Source: Panax quinquefolius
Lineage: Eukaryota > Streptophyta > Magnoliopsida > Apiales > Araliaceae
DNA length: 64,000 bases
Reading direction: 5' to 3'
NCBI GenBank assembly: GCA_020205615.1
Contig: CM035151.1
Coordinates: forward strand, 17,586,322-17,650,321
Shown here: positions 35,123 to 46,612 of the stretch, piece after piece
How positions within the stretch are numbered: the first letter of the stretch is position 1
How the letters are laid out: each line of letters opens with the position of its first letter
Position numbers and translations under genes: made by a program
The notes under the pieces: model-generated
Database searches by the model: none
The model's input: the letters and a program-made list of their open reading frames with translations, nothing else
What the model was told of the DNA's origin: nothing

Positions 35123-37706
35123 TGCGACGCCAAAATAGTATACATCACCCATTCGAAGTTGTCGATACATGGTACGTAAACAACTACAACTTTATTATTA
35201 CAACAATAAAGCGTGAGTTTGTATACAAATATTATCTTCGGACAATATCTATACTCGGATAAATCCTCATCACATTTATTGATACATTATTTTACAAAAT
35301 GGTGAGGACTACTAAACAACTCTCTCTAGAACTTTCATTCCATACCCCGACTTGCATACTCGCTTATATTCTCGCCTCCCGAGAAGAAAAATGGAACAAA
35401 AAGGAAAAGGGTGAGCTCAACTAGCCCAAGAAAGAATATTATGACTAAGATAATATACAACAAATTATCATTAGTCTTGAACAGGAAAAATCTAATAGAA
35501 TACAATAGACAACAAATTTTAAATCAATATTCGCAATGAAATAATAATTCATTAGAAGAGTTAAGTAGAGAATGCAAACTACTATCTTCTTATGTATGAA
35601 TTTAAAAGTTCATCATCTATCTTTTATTCTGTAACATCAATCAATATATATCTGAATCAAATATTCATCTTTGCACTACAGCCCAAAGATATTCATCGAT
35701 TAGTCATGTTTATCTAAACACTGCTCATCTTTGCACTACTACCAAAGATATTCATCGAAAATCATTCATCTTTGCACTTTCAGCCCAAAGATATTCCATA
35801 ATATCATCATTTAAGATCGAGGATGATGAAAAATATTTTTAAAGAAACGAATTCGGTGAAACAAAATGACAAGGATTAAGGATTAAGGATTAGTACTTTG
35901 TTTTATCCACGTCCAAAAATACCTCAAAAATAATCATAGTGGTGTAAAATTCAAGAATGATCAAAACATGGATACAATCAAAGCTAGTATCCGAATAGAT
36001 ATTTTAGTAGAAAAAGAAAATTTTTATTTTTCGATGAATAGTCTTAGTTCGAGTGAATAATGTCATTATCGTGAATAGTCAGATCGTGAATAAGAATCTC
36101 GACACCAAAAGTTCCAAATTTGATAAAATTTCCAACCAATATTTCGGCATAATGATATTGAAGAAATAATATCATTTTCGAATAAAATAACATCCCTTAC
36201 CTCGAAAAGATGATTTAGTTGAAACACCGGATATAAAGCTATGACTTGAACTTGCACCGAGATAGCAATACTCAAAGTATACTCAAAATACTCACAAGAA
36301 TACGCTCGATAATATAGAGAGAAAACTTGAGTTTACGGTGTAATTTTCAATTCTAACCTAAGCACCCTATTTATAGGAAATTGCTTAGAACACCAAAAGC
36401 GTAAAATTTAATTTAATATTATTATATATATCAAAATTCCTACGCCACTCTTGAAATCTGATTTCACTCAATAAGCACATGCCACCTTCTAGAAAAAGTA
36501 AGAAAAACGTTTTTCTAATTTAAAATAATTTAAACTTTCAAAAAATCAATTATTTGAACTTTCTAACTTCAATAATTCACAATAAATAGCCCTTTTGTCG
36601 AAAAATTTGAATCTCGCGACTTTTTTAGGAAATTCAATTCTCTACAACTTTGCAGAAGAAAGTTTTTCCAAATTCAAAATAGAATTGACCAAATTCATAA
36701 ACAGACGATTTTACATGCTATAATCAAATTTCGATCGATAAATGGGGTCCAATCGCATGTTTAACATATTTTAAACATTTATTGCAACAAAAATACTCTT
36801 CCTCCTCGTATACTCATATATCCCACAATCGTTGTAAAAATATCACCATTATTATATTATTAAAATATAATAATATATTTAAATGAATTATTTTATCGAG
36901 AAAAGATAAAATTTCAATTTTCAACAATTGTCACATTAAAATTTTCTCCATCTATATCCACATAAAATCAATATTTTTCTCATCATATGAATCAATAATT
37001 AATTATTCACAAATAATATTACGAATCACAATATTGACAACCGTGGCTTCCTGGAAGAGGGGCTTTCCAATAAGAATTTCTCCTTCTTGGCGCCGCAATT
37101 AGGTGACCAAACCTCTCCTTAGATGAACTTTCTTGACATTGCCAATAATGTTATCTAATAATATTATTCAGATAATATGAATTATTGCTTCGATAATGAA
37201 AAATACCGTAAATGACAATTATTGAAACAACAAGAATATAAAATATCAACGCAAAGAATTATTGAATCAATAAAATATCGAATAATAATTATCGTAACCA
37301 TTATTGAGTAGTGCCTTCTTACGTAAAGAATCAATAATTGCAATACCGCTGGTGTATCTTCTTGTGTTTTAACTACCAGAGTATTTTAACAAGATAATCT
37401 GTAACAACTCTACCGTTATTTTAAACAACTTATATTTGTCGTTTCTTCATCCAATCGCTTTTCGTTATGGGGCCCACATTATCGGTCAAGCTACCGTCGC
37501 ATTTAATATTCCCAGACAAAGCATTTAATATTCCACGACTAAACGAATATTCCCGACAACAATGAATATTTTATAACCACTTGCTTATTCAAAATATTTG
37601 CGTATTTTACCCATAACTATCCACATTAATCAAATCAACCCTTACTATTTCAAAATAATAAATAGAGGAAAATAAATTTCATTTATTAATAATTTGGGGT
37701 CTTACA
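35123..37706 (-). repeat. E3 3' LTR
   Basis: A 2.58 kb copy of the E1-type LTR on the minus strand. It has the tandem motif (35640-35800) and the TTAGGTT-side TATA near 36370, and its outer border is mutated to TGCGACGCC. Confidence 0.88.
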
Positions 37707-38760
37707 ACCTCCCTCCTTATGAAATTTCGTCCTCGAAATTGACGTCGTGAATCGGTGTTTTTGAAAAGGTGAGGATACCTCGCTTTCATTTCCGCTTTCC
37801 AATTCCTGTGTCATTTCCTCTATAGCATGATTCCTCCACAAAACTTTAACTTGTGGTATGACCTTTCATGGCGTAGGACATGCTCCTTCCTATCCAAGAT
37901 CTTGACAAAACCCTCCTCATACGTTAAGTCTTGGCTATCTCGTCCCTGGTTCTAACTCTATAACGTAGTTCGGGTCGTCCACATATTTACGTAACATCGA
38001 TACGTGAAAAACGTTATGAACACGCGTCATACTTGGCGGTAAAACGAGTCTATAGGCTACATTTCCTACTCGGTCAAGAATTTGAAATGGACCAATAAAT
38101 CGTGGATTGAGTTTTCCTCTCTTCCCAAATCTTGTAACTCCCTTCCATGGAGCAACTCGCAACAATACATGATCCCCTATACTAAATTCCACGTTCTTTC
38201 GATGAAGATCCGCATAACTCTTTTGTCGATCTTGTGCCGTTTGTATACGTTGTCGAATCATTTGGATCTTTTCCGTAGTCATACGTACCAACTCGGGTCC
38301 CAACAATGTTGCTTCACCCACCTCGTCCCAACATACTGGAGAGCGACACTTTCGTTCATATAATGTTTCAAATGGAGCCACACCTATACTTGCCTGATAA
38401 CTGTTGTTGTAGGAGAATTACACCAATGGTAAATACTTATCCCAACTGCCCTTGAAGTCTAGGACACAGAGTCTTAATAAATCTTCAAGAGTTTGAATAG
38501 TCCTTTCTGATTGTCCGTCCGCTTTGAGGATGGTGGTATCTTGAATCAATCAGAAAATCAGCTGCCCATAGCTTTTTTGCAAGCTAACCCAAAATCTTGA
38601 AGTGAATCTTGGGTCACGATCCGAAACTATGGATATAGGCATGCCATGCAACCTCACAATCTCATTCACGTCATACTACTGAGGACGTTCAAGGAATAAG
38701 TCTCCGTGTCGGCAAGAAATGAAAGCGGACTTGGTTAATCTATCAACAATAACCCAAATA
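37707..38760 (-). pseudogene. E3 pol remnant: integrase and chromodomain
   Basis: The tract ACCTCCCTCCTT (37707-37718) is the polypurine tract. A long open frame (38381-37935) reads [40 protein letters not shown], the GPF module (LNPRFIGPFQILDRVG) and RVHNVFHVSMLRKYV. The chromodomain text (KVLWRNHAIEE region) follows at about 37860-37800 with a frame break. Upstream, core text with SDRDPRF and VDRLTKS is present up to the truncation. Confidence 0.85.
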
Positions 38761-38940
38761 TCTTTTAGGCAGGTTTGTTTTGATCCGGGTAAGATTCTCG
38801 CTTGTGGCTTTCTTACTACTGGTACGACTGTCTGGTTAGCCATCTCACTGGCTAAATCGTATAAGAGGGCATTTCGAGGAATAACTCCTGTCGAGAATAA
38901 ATATTACTTGCTTTGGGACTTGTTAAAACCTTGAAAACAT
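38761..38940. other. Unidentified sequence fused to the truncated E3
   Basis: Directly after the E3 breakpoint lies a 175 bp stretch of more balanced base composition. It is open on the plus strand as part of a chimaeric frame, and one minus frame reads GVIPRNALLYDLASEMANQT and VVPVVRKPQARILPG. It does not match the element at this position, and I do not recognise the source; a captured host exon or another transposon piece are both possible. Confidence 0.4.
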
Positions 38941-39036
38941 TTAATAATTTAAACTTATAAAGTAGCTAAATATGACATAAAAATTATGGACATAACTTTT
39001 TAATGAATTATATGTATTATGTATACACACACAACA

Positions 39037-39078
<42 letters not shown>

Positions 39079-40112
39079 CTATTAACTAAATTAATTAATT
39101 TAAGAACAATTTTTATAAATTAAAAAAAAACTTTATTTTTTAAAAAAAAGCTTAATTTTTTAAAAAAGATTTTATTTTAAACAAATATTTTTAAAAAAAA
39201 AAAACGCGATCCAATACTAAACTAACTGTCATTGTAACTTTTTTTAAAAATTTTATAAAGCAAAATTTGTAAAAAAGAAGAGTAAAATATAACATCACTT
39301 TAACTGACGTTAAAATCTTATTTTTTTTAATTTCTTTGATCTCTTGTATTTGTTTACAAACATCAATATTTTTTTATGTTTATTCTCTGTCATCGGCATT
39401 GAAAATGAAGGAGTATATAAGACTTCAGCTATAAAAAATAAAAAATAAAAATTCTAACGCCAATTAAAGTGATGTTGCATCTTACTCTTTTTTTTTACAA
39501 ATTCACTTTTTGAAAAAAATTAAATAAAATAGGGATAAAATTGATATTACATTAATATGGGCCAAACTAACTTATTAGGAATGACTTATAAGTCATTTTT
39601 AAATAACTTTATTCTGTTTTAGTTCATAAAACATAATAAATTTTCTTCATCTTTTATGTTTTCTCTTAAACCGAGTATTATAATTTAATTTTATAATATA
39701 TTTGGAAAAAAGGTAAAAGGAGAACTAGGAATAGCTAGGGTATACCATTACTATTCTTCTTTTTATGTTTTATTTTGGACTTAAAAATATGTTCATGATT
39801 TAAGTTACTCCTCCGCATGCTGAAGAATAAAAGTTCTTATTATTTTATGTAATCTCAAGTTAAATATTTACTTATATTAAATAATCTATTTTTTACAATA
39901 ATTTGTGTGTAATATCCTTAGTATTAAATATCATATTTTTATTATTTATAAATATTTATATAATATCACTAGTTATGTATAGAAAAATATGCAATTAGAT
40001 GAGAATTTAAATATGAATAATTTTATCATTTGATATTTTTTTTAAATTCGCATAAAATCAATCATCACTTTCATTCTCGGAGTGAGAGGGTACTTGTAAG
40101 TATATATATATT
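38941..40112. other. AT-rich intergenic stretch with a foldback element
   Basis: It contains a (TA)n run at 39041-39076. Between about 39255 and 39505 the arms GAGTAAAATATAACATCACTTTAA and the inverse of TTAAAGTGATGTTGCATCTTACTC form a foldback element. No gene is seen. Confidence 0.5.
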
Positions 40113-40289
40113 GGGATAAGGTCCAAAAATGCTCCTGACATTTTTCTCAATGTCTACTGAGCACCCTATACTTTTATTTGTCCAAAAATACCCCTAACGT
40201 TACAATTTTTGGGTCATTCGTGCCCATGCCGTTGACAGACATGCCACATAACCTAACATCCATCCAAATTGCTTACGTGGCTGCCACAT

Positions 40290-40760
40290 GGAAATAATTA
40301 AAATACTAATTAAAAAAATACTAAATACTAATTAAAAAAATATTAAAATACTAATTAAAAATACTAAATACTAATTAAAAAATATTAAAATACTAATTAA
40401 AAAAATACTAAATACTAATTAAAAATATTAAAATACTAATTAAAAAATACTAAATACTAATTAAAAAATATTAAAATACTAATTAAAAAATACTAAATAC
40501 TAATTAAAAATATTAAAATACTAATTAAAAAATACTAAATACTAATTAAAAAAATATTAAAATACTAATTAAAAAATATTAAATACTAATTAAAAAATAT
40601 TAAAATACTAATTAAAAAATACTAAAATACTAAAAAATCAAATTACAAAAATACTAAAATACTAAAAAATCAAATTACAAAAATACTAAAATACTAAAAT
40701 TCAAATTATTTTATTAATTAAAAAAATACTAAAATACTAAAATTATTTTACTAAATATTA
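40290..40760. repeat. Tandem array of short AT-rich units
   Basis: Units of TAAAATACTAATTAAAAAA and TACTAAATACTAATTAAAAA alternate for about 450 bp, giving a period near 40 bp, then pass into AAATTACAAAAATACTAAAA units. It is fully non-coding. Confidence 0.85.
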
Positions 40761-41052
40761 GTATTATATACTTTTTACATACTAAAATTATTTTACTAAA
40801 TATTAATATATACTATTTTAATAATTATTAAACTGAAGAAGATGAACATAGTAGCAGCCCAATCTTAATCTCAATCGTTCCTCCTTCCTCTCTCCTCTCT
40901 CTAAGGCATAGTAGCAGTATCAGATCTATTTTTCTCTCTCTCTAAGATGAAGAAGATGAACATAAGAGCGGCAATGCCCGTGGCCACCGTCATATCGATT
41001 TATTTTTCTCTCTAAGGTTTTTTTATCTAAACCCGTTGGTGTCGTTTACCCT

Positions 41053-41280
41053 CAAAGCTACTGGTGTACGTCGATCCAGACCCCAACGGTGGCGGTGCGG
41101 GAAGAGAGGTTGGACTCAGTGGCGATTCGGAGGCCGTTGGAGGGAGGCGTATTGAAGGAAGCTGGGGTCAGGGTTTTCAAGGCGTTCGAGCTTTGACTTG
41201 ACTTGTTCTGCTAGGCGGTCGTAGATCATAGCCGTTGGTGGTGGCAAAGACGGTACTGGGGCAGTTTCGGAGGCAGGCAT
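41053..41280 (-). pseudogene. Captured fragment of mitochondrial processing peptidase beta subunit (first-exon region), internally deleted
   Basis: On the minus strand, from 41280, the frame reads SLPPPTAMIYDRLAEQVKSK then LERLENPDPSFLQYAS. This matches the segment after the targeting peptide of plant MPP-beta. The frame then breaks. From about 41125 a second frame reads NGLRIATESNLSSRTATVGV followed by W-I-D, the conserved start of the M16 peptidase domain. About 25-30 residues normally between the two blocks are missing. The match stops after W-I-D at GTAC, which looks like the original exon-intron junction. The intact enzyme removes presequences in mitochondria as part of complex III; this fragment lacks the HxxEH zinc site and cannot be active. 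Confidence 0.85.
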
Positions 41281-41618
41281 GGCGAAAAAGGTATTTTTGG
41301 GTTGCGATCTAATCTCGATTTGGGATGGTCTGGGGTTTGTTGTGTCTGATTTGGGGATGAGTTTATATGTTTGATAAGCTTCATTTTTCCTCAGATCTTG
41401 ACTTGATTTTGCCGGAATCTGGGTTTATTTTTATATTTGTTTCGGTTGATTAATGTTTTAATTTCCTATCAACTGATGCTTTTTTGTTCATTGATTTTAT
41501 GTTGGTTCGGATGGTTCTTGGACAAAAGTGTTTTCCTTTAATTTTGTTGGTGGATGGTTCATTAATTATGTTGGTTCATTAAGTTATGATGCTGTTTTGT
41601 TCATTGATTTTATGTTCT

Positions 41619-41810
41619 GGTGGTGGTAGTGGTGGTGGTGGTGGTGCCAAATAATTAATAATATTTATTAATATTATTAATCAATAAAACTTATTAATAA
41701 AATACACATAAGGTGGTGGTGGTGGTGGTGGTGGTGCTGTCAAATAATTAATAATATTTATTAATATTATTAATAAATAAAACTTATTAATAAAATACAC
41801 ATAATAAATA
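41619..41810. repeat. Duplicated ~93 bp segment with GGT run
   Basis: GGTGGTGGTGGTGGTG followed by C-A-A-ATAATTAATAATATT and ATAAAACTTATTAATAAAAT occurs twice (41625-41712 and 41713-41808) with minor differences. It lies inside the Mutator-type element near its right end. Confidence 0.7.
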
Positions 41811-42069
41811 AATTATCAAATATATATAAAATATTATTTTTATATACATCGATATAAGCAGCGATGGTATTTTTTGTTTTAATTATTTGACACATCAGCA
41901 AAATATGTCCAACTGTCAATCTCGTTTATCTATTTGGTATGTCTGTCAACGGCAGGGGTATAATTGACCCTAAAAACATAACGTTAAGGGTATTTTTGGA
42001 TTAAAAAAAGTATAGGGTGCTCGGTAGACATTGGAGAAAATGTCAAGGGTATTTTTGGACCTTATCCCT

Positions 42070-42960
42070 ATATATATTTATAAATTTATCTCTAAATATT
42101 CATATAAATATTTATAAACAAAAATTCATATAAATTTATCTTTAAAATTTATAAATAAATATTTATTTATAAATTTATAAATATTTCATCTAAAATTTAT
42201 AAAATTTAGATATGAATATTTTTTATAAATATTTATATAAATATTTAGAGATAAATTTATAAATATTTATATGAATATTTGTTTACATATATATATATAT
42301 ATTCATAGTTACTTTATATAAATTTAGTTTAATGTTGAGATTTGTTTAGGTAACTAATAAATTATAATAGCTCAGTGGTAGCTTAATGGCCCAATAACTC
42401 ATAGGTCTTAGGTTTGAAACCTAACTGTGATATTTTTGCTTCTTATGTTATATTTTTTGTGTATTAGATAAATTTTATTACCATCTATATATATATACCT
42501 ATCTTAAATATCCACATTAAACTAAATATATATAAAGTAACTATGAATATTTATATAACGTAACTATGAATATTTTAATATATATATATATATATATATA
42601 AATTTATCTTAAATATTCATATAAATTTATCTTTAAAATTTATAAACAAATATTTATTTATAAATTTATAAATATTTCATCTAAAATTTATAAAATTTAG
42701 ATATGAATATTTGTTATAAATATTTATATGAATATTTTGAGATAAATTTATAAATATTTATACTAATAATTGTTTACATATATATATATATATTTATATA
42801 TAAAAATACTCATATATAGTTACTTTATATATATTTAGTTTAATGTTGAGATTTGTTTAGTATTTTATTTAGTTTGATAAAATTTTTTGAAAAGAATATA
42901 CACACATACGTACATATCATATGTGGACGGGCTGACGTGACAAATATTGAACTTTATCCC
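42070..42960. other. AT-rich region with duplicated palindromic blocks and a tRNA-like promoter
   Basis: Two related blocks (about 42080-42300 and 42600-42800) share AAATATTTATTTATAAATTT and TTCATCTAAAATTTATAAAA text and are rich in ATATTTATAAAT palindromes. Between them, 42368-42421 carries the elements of a polymerase III promoter (listed separately). No gene. Confidence 0.45.
42368..42421 (+). other. tRNA-like A and B boxes, probable SINE head
   Basis: TAGCTCAGTGGTAG (42368-42381) fits the A box, and GGTTTGAAACC (42411-42421) fits the B box, 29 bases apart. No acceptor stem closes around them, so this is not an intact tRNA gene. A tRNA-derived SINE or a relic is the better reading. Confidence 0.45.
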
Positions 42961-43055
42961 AAAAAAAATGTTGATGCACAAATTAGAACACAAGACCTCC
43001 AATTTGAAATATTGATCCAATGACCACCCAAGCACCTATGCTTATTTGCAATTAT
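42960..43055 (-). repeat. Possible second SINE-like sequence
   Basis: On the minus strand GTGCTTGGGTGGTCATTGG resembles an A box and GGAGGTCTTGTGTTCTAAT resembles a B box, followed by a T-rich tail. The match to box consensus is looser than at 42368. Confidence 0.3.
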
Positions 43056-43058
43056 TTT

Positions 43059-43064
43059 GCAAGG

Positions 43065-43111
<47 letters not shown>

Positions 43112-43121
43112 GTAGTACTAA

Positions 43122-43184
<63 letters not shown>

Positions 43185-43249
43185 TGTTATTGTTATTAAT
43201 ATTATTATTAGTACTACTACTATTATTATTACTGTTATTGTTATTGTTG

Positions 43250-43283
<34 letters not shown>

Positions 43284-43331
43284 CAGTACTATTATTATTA
43301 TTATTGTTATTATTATTATTATTATTATTAT
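43059..43331. repeat. (TTA)n microsatellite, about 270 bp
   Basis: Mostly perfect TTA units with a few TGTTAT, AGTACT and ACTACT interruptions. E4 starts immediately after it. Confidence 0.95.
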
Positions 43332-44331
43332 TGTAGACACTCGAAATTTTCTTTTCCTGTTACTAACTATGCAGGAGGGCAAAAGCGTCTTTTTCACACT
43401 CCAGAGGTAACCCTGGAGGACTACAACTTCATTTCCTAACCTCGGAGTTAACCTCGGGAGGTCAAGACAATCTCAGAGATAACCCTGAGGACATTCAGAG
43501 TCAACAAAATGACAATCTCAAAGATATCCCTGCGAAAAGACGGCTACAGATGTGTGAAAATCGGAGATAACCTCGGAGGGGCAAAATGGTTATTTTGCTA
43601 ACTCAACTTTACTTCAAATCAAATACACTCATGTCAACTCAAATTGATTAAAAAGTAGTCCCAAAAGACTCATATTTTAACTTCGGAGCGAAAGCTACGC
43701 AAAACGACTCACCGGATTGCCTGACGGAAACCCGGGAATGCTATTTCGGTCATGGACCCATCTTCCAGAAATCAAAAAAGGGCAAATCATATGTCATTTT
43801 GTAGCTCTCGAAAAGAGCTTTCCGGAATGGTATGGTACACTTCAATCGGACTCCCGGATTGAAAGTTATGAGCGAATCGATCGAAGCAAGCAGGCGTATA
43901 TCGTCTTCACTCGACACTCTATGGGACCCACACTGCCCGGGGCATCCCGGGCAGCCGCAGGTAAACCAGAGGCTGCTGCAGGTAGACCTGCGGCTCTCTC
44001 TCTATAAATATGGGGCTTGGGGTCAACCATTTGTAAGAAAAAATGCGAGGAAGCCCTGTCCATTTTGCTCTGTACACACCCATATTGAGTGTTTTCTCAT
44101 TTTAAACATCTGTTAGCTCACATATAGCTATACTTTTTATCCAGTGGGAGCTGAGTGTTTATCCATATAGAGTCATAGAAGTCTACATTGGCTGCCCACT
44201 GTAAGCCTTCTTGTATTCTATAAAGCCTTTCTTCTATCATTACACACACCGCCAGCACACATCGAGAGTCAAAGCAGTGTGTTTGCCTTTACTTCTGTCT
44301 CATGGTTTTCATTTCTGTCAGTATATATATA

Positions 44332-44377
<46 letters not shown>

Positions 44378-44621
44378 TATATATGGACTAACATTATCGA
44401 GTTATGCCTCGATTTAGCCTTGAATTTGATGCTGAGCGTTTATTTGCTTTTATATATATATATATATATACTTATATATATAATTGTTGTCAGACATATC
44501 TGATGAGCCTGGATTTTAAATCCAGTGCATTTACTCGCTTTTATATATATATATATATATAATTATTTTCGGACATATCCGATGAGCCCTCGGATTCACA
44601 TCCTGCCTTTCTTATCGCTTT

Positions 44622-44678
<57 letters not shown>

Positions 44679-45003
44679 GCCTGGAGTTTACTTCGTGGTC
44701 ATTTATGTTTTTTACATTCCGTCCCTTTGAGTTTACTTTACTTAGCGGTGATCGCTTACGACTTTATTTACATTCTGTCCCGCTGAGTTTACTTATTGGC
44801 GTTGATCGCTTTTACGCCTTTTTATTTACATTCCGTCCCGCCTGGAGTTTACTTCGTGGCGGTGATCGCTTTTATTACTTTATTTACTTTCCTGATCCCC
44901 CATGGAGAATAATTCGTGGTGGCTGATCATGTCAATATATATATATACCTACCTGCTGCTTGATTCCCCATGGAGAATAATTCGTGGTGGCTATCATATC
45001 AAG

Positions 45004-45063
<60 letters not shown>

Positions 45064-45866
45064 ATCGCCATCGCTATCCCTATCAATTGCAAAGATTACG
45101 TGAGCTTAGAATCATGTGATCTTACAGATTCAGAATGATGAATCTAGATTAGGTTCCCATGATGGACGTTTTTTAATCGTAGCGCCTTTGTACATTATTT
45201 TACAAAGGTCCGAGTTTCCTTGATGGTCATTATGCCATGAGGAATTCGACATCATTTTGACATTGTTTTCTCGCAGATGCTTCAGATCTCTAAAATAAAA
45301 GCAAACAAAGCCTAACATTTAGTAATAAAATGGAAGTATCAAAGGCCTCAATTACTATTGAGCATGTGGGTTTAAAAAACCTCTTTTATAAAACATCATT
45401 GCTATATCTTGTTTAAAACTGAATTTTTCTATAAATTCAAACCCTATGTATATAGGTGCGAATGAGGCATAACACTACATTCAAATAATTGCACATTGAT
45501 CCACACACACACACATATTCATATAACAGTTTCTTTGAAAAGTGGCGGTCACCATGGCAACACCTGGATGTCTGGGTGCCTAACACCTTCCCTCCGCATA
45601 ATCAAGCCCTCGAATCCTCAATGAATCTCGCTTTCAATCGAATTCGCTTAGCGTTGTCAAATCACCGGGTCAATGTGCAAACCTTTTCGGTCATAGTTAG
45701 TGCAACCAGCTTAAAAACACCAACCAGCGACTTTTAAAGTCAAATCATCGACATTATACATGCTTGGACCTTTTTCACTTATTTTTTTCAAACAAATCTC
45801 ACATTAACATGAGAACACCAAAAGAACAAGTAACGAAAAGGACATCCAAAAATCCCGACGTCGATG
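43332..45866 (+). repeat. E4 5' LTR
   Basis: The LTR is about 2.5 kb. The TATA box is TCTATAAATATGGGG (44001-44015). Downstream, TA runs (44330-44375, 44452-44470, 44542-44562, 44622-44673, 45004-45063) alternate with repeated units reading ACATTCYGTCCC, GAGTTTACTT and GGTGATCGCTTT. A CACACACACACACA run lies at 45502-45516. The border before the primer site (TCGATG) is altered from the expected CA end. Confidence 0.83.
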
Positions 45867-45868
45867 TG

Positions 45869-45888
45869 TGGCGACTACACGGGACTCC
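45869..45888 (+). other. E4 primer-binding site, tRNA-Arg type
   Basis: TGGCGACTACACGGGACTCC resembles the TGGCGACTCCACTGGGGA site common in Ogre/Tat elements, with one substitution and a short deletion. Confidence 0.7.
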
Positions 45889-46612
45889 AAAGAAGAGGGC
45901 TTAAGTCGCTATTACAAGCTTTTCAAAATTGTTATATGCTTGTGTGTGATTGTTGCATTTATATTTCTGATGAATGTGTACGAATGCATCTTACTTATGC
46001 AATACTAAATATCTATTCAGGATATTAGTGTTTCGACATGTCATCATTTTGCATAAACGGTGAGACACGTTGTATGTGAATGTATGTTGTGTGGTCCCTC
46101 CACCAGAGGCTATCCTGCTTGTTTGATTATCGGACCGTGGGAAGAATAATTCCCGTGGCTCGTGAAAGGCACCACTCAGATTCGCTCCAGCTTGAATCTA
46201 ATTTGGATTAACTTCCCGTCAAGTAGATTGCGATGATCTGGGAACCTTCATACCGAAAAGCCACGAGAGTAACCTAAGATAGGTCAGCCTCTGATAAACC
46301 AAACACGAAGGGAAGTCTCTTCATACTTTCCCATTTAAACTACTTGTAATTTCAAATTACTTGTCAATCTCAATGTAATGGAAAATATGAAGATATATGT
46401 GCCAATGCATATTTAAATTAGCATGTTATCCTGTGTTACAAACAGCTAACATCCATTTTATAGGATAATATTCTTAAAACGGATGTATCACATATCATGT
46501 AACACTTATACATTCCCTAAGACTAAACTACGTAAGTCTTTTTGTAGGGAAGCAATTGGGCCGGTTACCCGTTCCAAGTCTAAAAAGGCGTCCACCCACA
46601 ACCACATCAATC

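Larger units (their letters stand above)
35123..38760 (-). mobile_element. E3: truncated Tekay/Del-like chromovirus
   Basis: It keeps one LTR (35123-37706), a polypurine tract, the chromodomain and the C-terminal two thirds of integrase. Similarity to E1 stops abruptly at 38760, inside the [10 protein letters not shown] codons of the integrase core. No second LTR is present. Its LTR end (TGTAAGACCCC type) groups it with E1 rather than E2. Confidence 0.88.
40113..42069. mobile_element. Pack-MULE-like Mutator element carrying a host gene fragment
   Basis: Terminal inverted repeats of about 130 bp begin GGGATAAGGTCCAAAAAT on both ends and share CGAGCACCCTATACTTTT-like and CCGTTGACAGACAT text. 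The 9 bp on either side are ATATATATT (40104-40112 and 42070-42078), a perfect though AT-simple duplication. Inside lie a short-period repeat array, a GC-richer antisense exon fragment of a mitochondrial processing peptidase gene, and duplicated GGT-rich segments (41619-41804). No transposase is seen. This layout defines a gene-capturing, non-autonomous Mutator element. Confidence 0.8.

Noticed and set aside
35008..35262. Lys/Glu-rich ORF MIILNVTGPSFAEH...
   Set aside because: It runs from the CACTA-like fragment into the E3 LTR, so it is a chance chimaera at an insertion junction.
37935..38381. Host gene on the minus strand (148 codons)
   Set aside because: Clear integrase C-terminal text of a gypsy element directly next to its LTR.
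42361..42430. Candidate tRNA gene
   Set aside because: A and B boxes are present but no acceptor or anticodon stem pairs; kept only as a SINE-like feature.
42954..43410. Long leucine/isoleucine/asparagine-rich ORFs on both strands
   Set aside because: They are translations of the TTA microsatellite and have no real protein content.
44211..45138. Several ORFs rich in Tyr-Ile repeats in the E4 LTR
   Set aside because: They translate TA runs; the sequence is LTR, repeated at 52400-53180 with different frames.
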